Part shown: positions 27,140-35,935 of the stretch, in pieces
Position numbering within the stretch: position 1 is the first letter of the stretch
How the letters are laid out: each line of letters begins with the position of its first letter
Made by a program: the position numbers and the translations under genes
Notes under the pieces: model-generated
Databases searched by the model: none
What the model was told of the DNA's origin: nothing
What the model saw: only the letters and a program-made list of their open reading frames with translations
Origin: Nocardia bovistercoris
GTDB lineage: Bacteria > Actinomycetota > Actinomycetes > Mycobacteriales > Mycobacteriaceae
Direction: 5' to 3'
Length of the DNA: 64,000 bases
Assembly: GCF_015674855.1 (NCBI RefSeq)
Contig: NZ_JADMLG010000003.1
Span: 561,917-625,916 of the forward strand

Positions 27140-28627
27140 ATGGAGCTCGACGAGTACATGTCGCTGGACGCCACCGCCATGGCCGAATCGGTGGCGCGGG
27201 GCGAAGTGAAGCCCGCCGAGTTGCTCGCGCTGGCGCGGCGGCGGGCCGATGCCGTCGACCCGACGCTCAACGCGATCGTGCGCAGGCTCGACGAGGCCGC
27301 CGACGCGCAGGTCGCCCGCGACGACCTGGCCGGGCCGTTCGCCGGGGTTCCGTTCCTCATCAAGGACCTGCAGCAGGAGTACGCGGGCTTCCCGACCACC
27401 TCGGGGTCGCGGTCGCTGGCCGGGGAGATCGCCGCCGAGCACAGTCTGCTGGTGCGGCGCTTCCTCGACGCGGGGCTGGTGATCTTCGGGAAGACCAATA
27501 CGCCCGAATTCGGCGGGAAGGGCGTCACCGAACCGGACTTCTGGGGGCCGACGCGCAATCCGTGGAATATCGCGCACACGCCGGGCGGGTCGTCCGGCGG
27601 GTCGGGGGCCGCGGTGGCCGCGGGCATCGTGCCCGCCGCCGGGGCCAACGACGGTGGCGGGTCCATCCGCATACCGGCCGCCTGCAACGGGCTGGTCGGA
27701 CTGAAGGCCGGGCGCGGGCTCACACCGTACGGGCCGCAGATCGGCGAACCGATGTTCGGCATGGTGACCCAGGGCGTGGTGTCGCGGACCGTTCGCGACA
27801 GCGCGGCGCTCTACGACGCGATCATCGGCGAGAACCCGCGCGCGGCCTACCGGGCCGCACTGCCGTCGCGGCCGTTCGCCGAGCAGATCACCGACGCTCC
27901 CGGCCGCGCGCGGATCGGCTACTCCTACGCGTCGGCGATCAACGCGCGCCCGGACCGGGAGGCGATAGCAGCGGTCGAGAGCGCCGCGGCGCTGCTCACC
28001 GAACTCGGTCACCACGTCGACGAGGTCCGACCGCCCTACGACGACGAGGCGTTGGCGCGCGACTTCCTGACGATCTGGTTCGCGAGCCTCTACGGCGACA
28101 CCGTCGCGATCAAACGACGGACGGGTGCGCGCGACAGCGACTTCGAGGCCGACACCCTCGCGGTCGCCGAACTCGGGCGGGCCGCCGGAGTCGGGGCGCT
28201 GCTCACCTCGCTCGGGAACGTCAACGACTACATCCAGTCGCTGGCGACCTTCCACGAGAGTTACGACTATTTCCTCACTCCAACGCTCGCCACCCCGCCG
28301 CTGCCGGTCGGCGCCACCGCCACCGCGGGGCACCTGCGCGTCGCGTCCCGGATCGTCAGCCGACTGCGCGGCGGAAAAGTGCTGGCGGCCAGCGGAATAC
28401 TCGAACAGCTCATCGCCGACAGCCTCGGCTGGGTGCCTTACACCCAACTCGCCAATCTGACCGGCAGACCCGCGATCAGTGTGCCGCTGCACTGGACCGA
28501 GGCCGGGTTGCCACTGGGCGTGCAGTTCGTCGGGCGGCTCGGGGCCGAAGGCGATCTCCTTCGACTCGCCGCGCAGTTGGAACAGGCTCGCCCATGGGCG
28601 CACCGGCATCCGGCTCCGATCCGCTAG
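27140..28627 (+). CDS. Amidase-signature hydrolase
   Basis: A 495-residue amidase that hydrolyses C-N bonds of carboxamides. The catalytic Lys is in FLIKDLQQEYAG; the Ser-cisSer pair and the glycine-rich loop are in TPGGSSGGSGAAVAAGIVPAAGANDGGGSIRIPA. This gives the complete Ser-Ser-Lys triad. Length is normal. TAGGAT (27128-27133) ends 6 bases before the ATG and no ribosome site is present, so the mRNA is probably leaderless. The natural substrate is not evident, and no transporter is adjacent. Confidence 0.9.
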   Translation: MELDEYMSLDATAMAESVARGEVKPAELLALARRRADAVDPTLNAIVRRLDEAADAQVARDDLAGPFAGVPFLIKDLQQEYAGFPTTSGSRSLAGEIAAEHSLLVRRFLDAGLVIFGKTNTPEFGGKGVTEPDFWGPTRNPWNIAHTPGGSSGGSGAAVAAGIVPAAGANDGGGSIRIPAACNGLVGLKAGRGLTPYGPQIGEPMFGMVTQGVVSRTVRDSAALYDAIIGENPRAAYRAALPSRPFAEQITDAPGRARIGYSYASAINARPDREAIAAVESAAALLTELGHHVDEVRPPYDDEALARDFLTIWFASLYGDTVAIKRRTGARDSDFEADTLAVAELGRAAGVGALLTSLGNVNDYIQSLATFHESYDYFLTPTLATPPLPVGATATAGHLRVASRIVSRLRGGKVLAASGILEQLIADSLGWVPYTQLANLTGRPAISVPLHWTEAGLPLGVQFVGRLGAEGDLLRLAAQLEQARPWAHRHPAPIR

Positions 28628-28697
28628 CCAGTTCCAAATCCACTACGGAACAGTTGGTTTTCCAAGACACCGATGGTAATCGACGTCGCACACTCAG

Positions 28698-28854
28698 CAT
28701 TCGCGATGCCCGCCCCGCGTCCGTGATGTCCCGCCGACATTCACGACGCCGGGCCCACATTCGCAACGCCCGTCCCGTATTCGTAAGGACCGGCCCGCAT
28801 TCGTGACGCCACCGCGTCCGTGACGCCCGCCCGACGTTCACGACGGCCTGTCCG
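28698..28854. repeat. Degenerate tandem repeat, eight 20-bp units
   Basis: Units begin at 28698, 28718, 28738, 28758, 28778, 28798 (shortened to 17 bp), 28815 and 28835. Consensus is about CATTCGTGACGCCCGCCCCG; each unit has YRTTC or CGTCC followed by GYRAYG and a C-rich tail. The 20-bp period is not a multiple of three and the array is intergenic, so it is not a protein repeat. Confidence 0.85.
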
Positions 28855-29312
28855 GCGTCCCGAGCTCCGGCCGTCGCAGACGCGCTACGGCGCGCCTCCT
28901 CCGGAGCGTCGTGAGCTCGCGGCCGCAGCGGATTCCGCGATACCCGGCTCGGGCGCGACCTTCGCCGCGAGCAGAATCCGGCGCGGATCGACCGCACGCC
29001 CGATCGCGACGCCGCCACCTTCTCAGACGGTGGCATCCGCAAACGAGCCGCTTCCGACCGGCGCATCGGCGCCACGGGGCGCGCATCCGCGACACGCGGT
29101 GTGAACGAAGGTTGTGTCAAACCACAGCGCCCGCGCGATCGTCCGTGAATGTCCATAAAGATCAACTGTGGGGACGCCTATCGCGCCGACGCGCACTAGT
29201 GTGGCGTCGGCCGCTCGGAACATGCGGTGCCCCAACGCATTCAGTGACGAGACAGTTTCGGGGGAGTTTCTGGGCCACGAGGACTGTTCATCGATCACCG
29301 GAGGAATGCGGA
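28855..29312. other. Intergenic region before the LIP lipase, no gene seen
   Basis: No frame with a domain or ribosome site is found. The lipase frame is open back to 28911, but the added residues are Arg-rich and precede the signal peptide, so they are not counted. Together with the tandem repeat, this makes a 685-bp gene-free gap. GGAGGA at 29300-29305 is the lipase ribosome site. Confidence 0.4.
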
Positions 29313-30701
29313 ATGAAGGAACGACACGCGCGGATCGGTCGCGCGCGGTCGCTGCGCAGGTTGATGGTCACCACGGCGGCAGGCTGCCTGCTACTGACGG
29401 GCATGCCGCACGCCGCGGCGGATCCGTCACCGCCGTCGGATCTGCAACAGTGGATAGACGATGTGATCCCCGCACTGCCCGCCCCCGCGGCGCCCGCGCC
29501 GCCGACGGCGGCGGATCTGTCGCCGGAACTGTCCGGGTTGTGGCGTGCGGTCCAGCCGTCGCCCACCGGTGATCCGATCTTCGACACGTGGCCGCAACGG
29601 TTGGACGAGTTCGCCCCCGGCGACATCGTCGAACAGCGGGACGTGACCGCGACGGCGGCCCAATCGCTTCCGACCCTGGTCGGTCACGCGCGGCTGCTGA
29701 AGTACCGGTCGACGTCCGCGAACGGCGAACCTTCCTACGGCACATCGACATTGGTGGTCCCGCCGAATCCGTGGACCGGCGCGGGAACTCGTCCGGTGCT
29801 GATCGACGCACTGCCGATCAACTCCCTCGGCCTGCGGTGCACGCCCAGTTACGCACTGGCGCACGGGATCCTGTCGCGGAGCAACATCACCGACGTACTG
29901 CCGCCGACCACGGCGTGGGCGCTGAGCCAGGGTTACGCGGTGCTGATCCCGGATCACGAAGGCCCGTTCATGTCCTACGCCGAACCGAATGTGGCCGGTC
30001 ACGTGATCCTCGACGGCATCCGCGCCGTAAGGTCGCTGCCCGCAGCGGAATTCGGGGAGAGCCGGTTCGCGGTCGGCGGCTACTCCGGCGGCGCCATCGC
30101 CTCCTACGCCACGGCCATGCTGCTCGACGAGTACGCGCCCGAACTCGCGGACGTACTGGTCGGCGCGAGCACCGGGGGGCTCATCGAGAACAACCGGGTC
30201 GTCGCGAACCGGTTCAACGGCAATTTCGCCTCCGGCGTCCTGCTGGTCGTGGTGCTCGCGATGGCGCGTGAGCATCCCGAAATCCTCGGATACGCCAATA
30301 ATCTCGCGCTGTGGGTGGCGTCCTCGCCCATCAAGGACGCGTGCGGCGAGGTGGACGGTCCGCTCGGCGTGGTCGGATTGCCGCTCGACATCGCCGCCAA
30401 CATCTCCGCCCCGCTCACCAGCGATATCGCTGAGGAGATCCTCGCGCGCACCGACCTCGGCGACCGCAGGTCCTCGGTGCCGATGTACATCTATCACGCG
30501 GCCCACGATCTGTGGATTCCCTTCGAAGGCAGTCAGGACCTGTACCGACGCCAATGCGCGAGCGGCGCCACGGCGGTGTTCCGCAGTGAACCCGGCGAGC
30601 ACATCATCGGCCTGGCCACCGGATTCCCCGGTTCGATCGCCTGGCTCGACGCCCGCCTGCGCGGCGAACCCGCGCCCAACGAATGCGGGGCGCACCGCTA
30701 G
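29313..30701 (+). CDS. Secreted lipase, LIP family
   Basis: A 462-residue exported lipase. ATG 29313 follows GGAGGA. The signal peptide has a twin basic start (RIGRARSLRRLM) and a hydrophobic core VTTAAGCLLLTGM, ending AAADP. The nucleophile elbow is GYSGG in FAVGGYSGGAIASYATAMLLDEYAPEL; the acid is probably in YHAAHDLWIPFEG and the His in EPGEHIIGLATGFPG. Motif order and length fit PF03583. It is a paralogue in fold of the 11832-13103 lipase. A hairpin follows the stop. Confidence 0.88.
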   Translation: MKERHARIGRARSLRRLMVTTAAGCLLLTGMPHAAADPSPPSDLQQWIDDVIPALPAPAAPAPPTAADLSPELSGLWRAVQPSPTGDPIFDTWPQRLDEFAPGDIVEQRDVTATAAQSLPTLVGHARLLKYRSTSANGEPSYGTSTLVVPPNPWTGAGTRPVLIDALPINSLGLRCTPSYALAHGILSRSNITDVLPPTTAWALSQGYAVLIPDHEGPFMSYAEPNVAGHVILDGIRAVRSLPAAEFGESRFAVGGYSGGAIASYATAMLLDEYAPELADVLVGASTGGLIENNRVVANRFNGNFASGVLLVVVLAMAREHPEILGYANNLALWVASSPIKDACGEVDGPLGVVGLPLDIAANISAPLTSDIAEEILARTDLGDRRSSVPMYIYHAAHDLWIPFEGSQDLYRRQCASGATAVFRSEPGEHIIGLATGFPGSIAWLDARLRGEPAPNECGAHR

Positions 30702-30703
30702 TT

Positions 30704-30735
30704 CGAACAGAACCTGTTCTTGCCCAACCTGTTCG
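30704..30735. terminator. Hairpin between convergent lipase and membrane-protein genes
   Basis: CGAACAG (30704-30710) can pair either with CTGTTC (30714-30719; 3-base loop) or with CTGTTCG (30729-30735). It sits 3 bases past the lipase stop and just before the stop of the convergent operon. The two alternative 3' arms are unusual. Confidence 0.5.
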
Positions 30736-30738
30736 TGT

Positions 30739-32064
30739 TCAGGACTCGAAGAGCAGGTAGAGGCCGGTGAAGGTGAAGGCGACCATGGTGAGCATCAGGG
30801 CGAGCTGGCCGGTGCGGCGGTGGGCGGGGGGAAGTAGGCGCAGGCAGCGGTCGTGGGCGGCGGCCACGCCGAGAATGTGGCCGAGCAGTACCGCCGCCAC
30901 CTTCACCGTGCCGAGTGCGGCGGGGTGGGTGGACAGCAGGTAGGAGACTTCGCGGTCGGCGAGGCCCGCGAGGTTCCAGCCGCGGTGGAACGGGTCGGCG
31001 AACAGGACAGCGGTGGCCTGGCCCTTCTCCAGCAGGAATGTGAGGTAGTGGGCGACGAGGTAGCCTGCCACGATGGGGGTGAGGCTGGGTGCCAGCAGCA
31101 CCGGGAGTCGGGCGCGTTCGGACGCGGTGACGCCGCCGGTGGCGCGGGACGCGAGGGTGAACGCGCCGCCCACCACGACGATGAAGCCGAGCAGGCCCGC
31201 CGTGCGCAGGAGTACGGGGAAGGGATCCGCGAGATCGGCTTGGAGTGCGCGCCAGGCGGGGAACGTCGAGAAGCTGTCGAAGGCGGTCGAGCCGAGCAGG
31301 GTGGCGGCGACGGCCACCGAACCGGCGACAGCCGGTGTGCCCGCGAGGTTGTCCAGCGGGGCGCGCAGTACGGGTTCGCCGGTGTCGCGGCGGCCGACGG
31401 GGCTCAGGCGCGCGAGCAGGCTGCTGTATACCTCGAGCGGATCGCCGTTCTCGCCCCAGGCGACGCCGAACACGATCAGGCCCGCCGTGGTGACGACGAG
31501 GTATCCCACGATCCAGGTGGTCACCGCCGCGACCGAACCCGGCTCCGGGTAGACGAGTTCGAGCCATACGAAAGAGAACAGGCCGACCACCGCGGGCCAC
31601 CGGCCGAGCCCGGGTGGGTAGGCGAACAGGCTTTCGGTCACCCGGCGACCCGACAGCGCGCAGACGGCACGGTGCAGTGCGCGCGGCGGGGACACGATTT
31701 TCCAGACCGGGCCCACGAGCAGGGAGGCGATCATGACGCCGACCCAGACGTAGATGTAGAGCACGCCGGGCCCGGGATTGCGCGCCGAATCGTCGGCGCC
31801 GAGGAAGGCGATCGCGAGCACGAAGGCCGTGGCGGCGACACCCGCCGTCGCCAGGATCCGGCGCACGACCGGTGCGTCGACGACGGTCCGCAGCGGCGAC
31901 GGGAGTGCGATACCCGGTGCGTCCGGGTCCAGTCGGGGTTCACGCCAGACGAACAGCAGGACCGCGAAGGAGAAGGTGAGCGCCCACGCCGCGCCGACCA
32001 GCGCGTACGACAGCGGGATCGGCAGGTCGCTCGCGCCGCCGATGCCGTGCGCCAGAACGGTCAT
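30739..32064 (-). CDS. Polytopic membrane protein, FedB (fenitrothion hydrolase)-like family
   Basis: A 441-residue integral membrane protein with about 11 hydrophobic spans. The N-terminus LAHGIGGASDLPIPLSYALVGAAWAL resembles a family often annotated as fenitrothion hydrolase (FedB); that annotation comes from one member and does not show the physiological role. Other features are the long loop EPRLDPDAPGIALPSP, an internal YVWVGVMIASLLVGPVWKIVSPPRALH segment, and HTYL-like His positions in spans (VAHYLTFLLEKG). It is the last gene of a four-gene operon, with its ATG inside the stop of the cupredoxin-like lipoprotein (ATGA). A joint membrane function with that protein is likely. Confidence 0.6.
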   Translation of the reverse strand: MTVLAHGIGGASDLPIPLSYALVGAAWALTFSFAVLLFVWREPRLDPDAPGIALPSPLRTVVDAPVVRRILATAGVAATAFVLAIAFLGADDSARNPGPGVLYIYVWVGVMIASLLVGPVWKIVSPPRALHRAVCALSGRRVTESLFAYPPGLGRWPAVVGLFSFVWLELVYPEPGSVAAVTTWIVGYLVVTTAGLIVFGVAWGENGDPLEVYSSLLARLSPVGRRDTGEPVLRAPLDNLAGTPAVAGSVAVAATLLGSTAFDSFSTFPAWRALQADLADPFPVLLRTAGLLGFIVVVGGAFTLASRATGGVTASERARLPVLLAPSLTPIVAGYLVAHYLTFLLEKGQATAVLFADPFHRGWNLAGLADREVSYLLSTHPAALGTVKVAAVLLGHILGVAAAHDRCLRLLPPAHRRTGQLALMLTMVAFTFTGLYLLFES

Positions 32065-32432
32065 GCGCGCACGAGCAGTGTCACCACGGTGCGGTCGGCG
32101 CGATGCAGTTCGACCTCGACCCGCCCCGGCACCGCCACGGTGAATTGAAAACGTTGCGCGGGTGCGGCCGCGACGCGAAAGGTGTGCTCGGGAGTGCCGT
32201 GCACGTGTATCTCGTCCTCGGTGTCGCTGTCCACGACGAGTTCCACGGGCTCACCGACCCGCGCGTCGCGGCGGGCATCGACGGGACGCACCGAACCGTC
32301 GGCGATGCGCACCTCGATCACGATCGCCGCGGCATCGCCGGATGCCGTGGTCGACGCCGGGCGCCCCGGATCGGCGGCGGCGCAGCCCGTCGCGAGCAGA
32401 CCGGTCAGCAACACGGCCGCGAATCTGCTCAT
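32061..32432 (-). CDS. Cupredoxin-like lipoprotein
   Basis: A 123-residue lipoprotein: signal SRFAAVLLTGLLATGC with lipidated Cys at about residue 17. The mature part is a small beta domain with the pattern DSDTEDEIHVHGTPEHTFRV and PGRVEVELH, which resembles cupredoxin-like domains found next to copper or iron systems. His in HVHG and EH could bind metal; a classical Cys ligand is absent, so type 1 copper is not expected. ATGA overlaps at both ends tie it to the 54-residue protein upstream and the FedB-like protein downstream. Confidence 0.65.
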   Translation of the reverse strand: MSRFAAVLLTGLLATGCAAADPGRPASTTASGDAAAIVIEVRIADGSVRPVDARRDARVGEPVELVVDSDTEDEIHVHGTPEHTFRVAAAPAQRFQFTVAVPGRVEVELHRADRTVVTLLVRA

Positions 32433-32593
32433 CGGCGGTCCTCGTCGGTGTCGGAGGTCTGCTCGTCATCGGTGCGACGGTCGCGCACGGCGAGGAACAC
32501 GACGACTCCGACGACGAGCAGCGCGGGCAGGAACGCCGGAATCGCCAGCAGGATCGAATGATCGGCGAGGACGTCGACCTCGTCGGATGTCAT
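32429..32593 (-). CDS. 54-residue single-pass membrane protein
   Basis: A very small protein: a short acidic N-terminus (MTSDEVDVLADHS), one membrane span ILLAIPAFLPALLVVGVVVFLAV, and a charged cytoplasmic-type tail RDRRTDDEQTSDTDEDRR. It is supported by ATGA overlaps with both neighbours rather than by homology. It could be an assembly subunit of the membrane complex made by this operon. Because it lies inside a longer, unlikely frame, standard gene callers may miss it. Confidence 0.65.
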   Translation of the reverse strand: MTSDEVDVLADHSILLAIPAFLPALLVVGVVVFLAVRDRRTDDEQTSDTDEDRR

Positions 32594-34440
32594 GGCGCGG
32601 CGACCGGTTCCGCCGCCGCGTCGACGCGACGGTAACGCTGGTCTATCCGCGCCGCACCCCACGACAGCGCCCAGACGAGGGCGAGACTGCACGCGAGCAC
32701 CACCAGCGAGGCCGCGCCGAACAGCCAGGCCGGATGGTCGAAGGACCTTTCCCGTTGCAGCACGGTGATCTCGGCGACGAACGGCCGCGTGAACGAGGAC
32801 GACGCGGGCACTTCCGCGGCGCCGATGCCGGGATCGGCGGCCATGTAGATGGGCAGCGCGGTCTGGACCCGGCCGTCCTGCGCGCGCAGCACGGTCTTCC
32901 ACGTCCCGTGCGCCGGAACGGGTTCGGTGGAGACGTAATGCCCCGCGCCGACGCGACGCAGGTGGTCGACGACGAGTCCGCGGCCGGGACTGTCGCCGCC
33001 GACGCCGCCCTGCCAGGACAGGATCTGGATCCATTCGGGGTCGCTGCCGACCAGGTCGTCGGGGGTGACCCTGATGTCGGCGAGCACCATGCGCCCGCCC
33101 GCGCTCGGCGCCGCGTCGGTGAGCGTGACGGTGGCCGTCGCGTTCTCCGGAACCCGGCTCGCCAATCCGTTGGCGGTGGCGGCGGCCACGATCACCACCG
33201 CGCCGACCACCAGCGCGCGCCGCACCGCCGGACGCGGCAGCGGCTCGCCGAGCAGTACCGTGGCGAGCAGCGCGCCGACGACGCCGCCCGCCACCGCGAC
33301 CGGTATCGCCATGGCGAGCAGTTCCGGCCACATCGCCGCGGGCCACGGGTCGACGAACATCGCGTCGACCCACAGCGATTCGAGCCACAAGCCGACCGTC
33401 GCGACGCCGACACCGCACAGCGCGCCCCACCACAGCCGATTACGGACGATCGGCAGCAGGGCCAGCAGTTCCACGACGACGGCCGCACCCAGATACAGGG
33501 GGAAGACATTGCGCGGCGCGTCGATGATCGGCCCGCCGACGAGCACCGCGACCACGGTGCGCACCACCGCCGCGAAGGCGAAGACGACCAGCGTGCTACC
33601 CGCGCCGAGGGTGAGCCGGGCGGCGACCAGGGTGACCGCCGCCGCGGCCACCATCAGCATCGGCTGCAGCACGAGCCGGAATTGTTCGACGCCGAAGTCG
33701 AATTCGACCTGGAACACCGACAGCCCGATGAGCAGGCCGCCGAAGCCGAAGGCGCGGATCAGCCACATGAGCCTGCCGTCGCGACGTTCGGGTTCCGGCC
33801 GATTGCGCCTGCCTTCGAATTCCAGCAGCAGGACCCCGACCAGCGACAGTCCGGCGCCGCCGATGAGCATGAGGTGCGTCGGTCCCCAGAGGGTGACGTC
33901 CTGTCCGAATATCCGATGCCAGATGTCGTCGAGCGGGAATCCGATCAGCGCGTACAGCCCGGCGCCCGCGATCAGGATGCCGCCGACCGGTGCGTACCAG
34001 GTGCGAGTGATGCGCACGGCGGCGGCGCCCGGTTTCTCGTCGAGAGGCAGTACGATCGCCGACATCCCAGCGGTGAACAGGAAGAACAGTCCGATGAGGA
34101 TGAAGTAGTGCGCCGGGTTCGCCAGCGGGCCGGAGTCGCGCCCGTTGCCGATGTGCAGGCTGACATCCCAGATGAAGCCGAGCAGCGCGGTCAGGATGGT
34201 CGCGAGGAACATCGCCAGCGGCAGCGCCACCCAGCCGGGCCGATTCACGACGCGGCCGAGGCGGTCGGCGAGGCGCCCGAGCCAGGTGATGCGCCGGGTC
34301 CGGTGCCGGTATCCGACCCACAGCAACACCGCGGCGATCAAGGTGGCGCCGCCGGTCATCACGGCGACCTGGTCCAGCGCCGCGCCACCGCCCGCGTCGC
34401 CCGCGGCGGCGAGCCAGTTGTCGTGCACGTCGTCGAGCAC
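32590..34440 (-). CDS. Large polytopic membrane protein with C-terminal extracytoplasmic domain
   Basis: A 616-residue protein, first in the four-gene operon. About 11 hydrophobic spans fill residues 25-420, then a soluble beta-rich domain (ATVTLTDAAPSAGGRMVLADIRVTPDDL, about 430-570) and a final TM helix. Histidines lie in or near spans: DVSLHIGNG, NPAHYFIL, DDIWHRIFG, GPTHLMLIG, a pattern seen in metal- or heme-binding membrane proteins. No family with a known function is recognised. GTG 34440 is the start: GGAGG lies 7 bases upstream. A near-palindrome at 34465-34479 may be the control site. Confidence 0.65.
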   Translation of the reverse strand: MLDDVHDNWLAAAGDAGGGAALDQVAVMTGGATLIAAVLLWVGYRHRTRRITWLGRLADRLGRVVNRPGWVALPLAMFLATILTALLGFIWDVSLHIGNGRDSGPLANPAHYFILIGLFFLFTAGMSAIVLPLDEKPGAAAVRITRTWYAPVGGILIAGAGLYALIGFPLDDIWHRIFGQDVTLWGPTHLMLIGGAGLSLVGVLLLEFEGRRNRPEPERRDGRLMWLIRAFGFGGLLIGLSVFQVEFDFGVEQFRLVLQPMLMVAAAAVTLVAARLTLGAGSTLVVFAFAAVVRTVVAVLVGGPIIDAPRNVFPLYLGAAVVVELLALLPIVRNRLWWGALCGVGVATVGLWLESLWVDAMFVDPWPAAMWPELLAMAIPVAVAGGVVGALLATVLLGEPLPRPAVRRALVVGAVVIVAAATANGLASRVPENATATVTLTDAAPSAGGRMVLADIRVTPDDLVGSDPEWIQILSWQGGVGGDSPGRGLVVDHLRRVGAGHYVSTEPVPAHGTWKTVLRAQDGRVQTALPIYMAADPGIGAAEVPASSSFTRPFVAEITVLQRERSFDHPAWLFGAASLVVLACSLALVWALSWGAARIDQRYRRVDAAAEPVAAP

Positions 34441-34464
34441 CGGAGACCTCCATCGCGAACGGCT

Positions 34465-34479
34465 TTACGTGTTACGCAA
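34465..34479. promoter_or_regulatory. Near-palindrome upstream of the four-gene membrane operon
   Basis: TTACGT (34465-34470) and ACGCAA (34474-34479) are inverted arms with one mismatch and a 3-base spacer, 25 bases before the GTG of the first gene. The spacing suits an operator for a dimeric repressor. Confidence 0.4.
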
Positions 34480-35107
34480 GGTATCACGAACCACCGCGTG
34501 CCGGATACGGCCTCGGATCCATCGCGCACGCCTCGGCGGCCGCCCGCATGAAAGCGGTACCCACCCGATCGGCCACCCAATCCGCGAACACCGAACAACC
34601 CCTCCGACCAGGCGATGCGACAGCGGTTTCGGGACATCGGCGAATTTCACGCATTCACCGAATAATTCTCCAATTTATTTGCCGCCAATAATGCCGTTCC
34701 CGAATCGGTCGAACTTCGCGAACGTGACCGACCACTCACGTATGCTTGCGCCGGGCAGACGGCTGTAGTACGGTCCAGACATCTGTCCAGGCTATTGTCT
34801 GGGATACAAATCACGGATGAGTTCGGATACGACTATGGTCTTGCTCAGGCGGATACGCCGAGCGCCCGCGAGGCGCCAGGCCGAGGATTTCACCTCGGTC
34901 CGATTTCTCGATGCCGCGACCGACCTCGGCCATGCGGTGGCGTAAGGACACGCCGCACACCTATAGCAGACGGCTACCAACCGTCGACACCGAAATGTTC
35001 CGCACGCCGTACTCGGCGGGGCCGGGTCGCCCGCCGACGATCGGGGACGCATGTCCGGTCCGTCGAATGACGAGCGTGGTCGGCCGAGATTCGACAGGGA
35101 GGTCGAT
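34480..35107 (+). promoter_or_regulatory. Long control region and leader of the mce operon
   Basis: About 630 bp without a supported gene. It includes an A/T-rich patch (34660-34700) and an inverted repeat: CCAGACA (34775-34781) with TGTCTGG (34796-34802), spacer 14, inside which GACATCTGTC (34778-34787) is another palindrome. GATACAAAT (34803-34811) may be the -10 region. This leaves about 300 bases of leader before yrbE. AGGGAGG at 35096-35102 is the ribosome site for the GTG at 35108. Confidence 0.5.
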
Positions 35108-35935
35108 GTGGCAACTGGGGTGACACCCGCGGCGGCGCTCGGACGGAATTTCTCCGATACCGTGCTGTCCAGCCTCGCCACACTGGGAAGGGCGCTGCGC
35201 ATCGGCGCCCGCGCGCTGCGCATCGGCGCCGTCGATGCGCTGACATTGCGCTTCCAGATACATGAAAGTCTCACCCAGGCCTGGTTTCTCATCAAAGTCA
35301 CGGCGGTGCCCGGAATTCTGATGGCCATTCCTTTCGGAATCATCCTGTCCGCGCAGGTCGGAAATATCGTGACCCAGCTCGGCGCGGATACGATGATCGG
35401 CGCCGCGGGCGGACTCGGGGTGATCAAACAGGGTGCGCCGATGGTGGCCGCGATGCTGCTCGGTGGCGCGGGAGCCGCCGCGATCGCCGCCGACCTCGGC
35501 GCACGCACGATCCGGGAGGAAGTCGACGCGATGCGCGTAATGGGCGTGGATCCGATTCAGCGCCTTGTGGTTCCGCGAATCGCGGCGATGATGCTGGTCG
35601 CGCCGCTGCTCAACATCCTGATCATCGTGGTCGGCATCGCGGCCGGATTCGCGGTGGCGGTGACCGCGCTCGACGTGACGCCGGGCAGCTACTGGGAATC
35701 GTTCGGCTCCTTCACCACCAGCCTCGACATCTGGGTATCGCTGATCAAATCGATGATCTTCGGGATGCTCGTTGTGGTGATCGCCTGCCAGCGCGGCATG
35801 GAGGCCAAGGGCGGACCGCGCGGCGTCGCCGACGGCGTCAACGCCGCGGTCGTCATGTCCATCGCCGCGGTCGTCGTCCTGAATACCGTTATCACACAGG
35901 TGGTCACCATGTTCTTCCCGGTGAGGATGGCGTGA
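35108..35935 (+). CDS. YrbE-type permease, first subunit (MlaE family)
   Basis: A 275-residue inner-membrane permease of an Mce lipid importer. GTG 35108 is chosen because AGGGAGG ends 5 bases upstream; the frame is open to 35051. Five or so TM helices; family segments VPGILMAIPFGIILSAQVGN, GVIKQGAPMVAAMLLGGAGAAAIAADLGARTIREEVDAMRVMGVDP (coupling to the MceG-type ATPase) and LTSL-like ends are seen. It pairs with the next YrbE to form the channel; the ATPase must be elsewhere in the genome. Its TGA overlaps the next GTG. Confidence 0.93.
   Translation: MATGVTPAAALGRNFSDTVLSSLATLGRALRIGARALRIGAVDALTLRFQIHESLTQAWFLIKVTAVPGILMAIPFGIILSAQVGNIVTQLGADTMIGAAGGLGVIKQGAPMVAAMLLGGAGAAAIAADLGARTIREEVDAMRVMGVDPIQRLVVPRIAAMMLVAPLLNILIIVVGIAAGFAVAVTALDVTPGSYWESFGSFTTSLDIWVSLIKSMIFGMLVVVIACQRGMEAKGGPRGVADGVNAAVVMSIAAVVVLNTVITQVVTMFFPVRMA

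Noticed and set aside
28698..28854. CRISPR array
   Set aside because: Units are contiguous without unique spacers and are degenerate; no cas genes are near.
28911..29312. Upstream extension of the LIP lipase
   Set aside because: It would put an Arg-rich segment before the signal peptide; GGAGGA marks the ATG at 29313.
32182..34551. 789-residue plus-strand frame
   Set aside because: It is a shadow of the large membrane protein; His/Arg/Asp-rich without domain signs.
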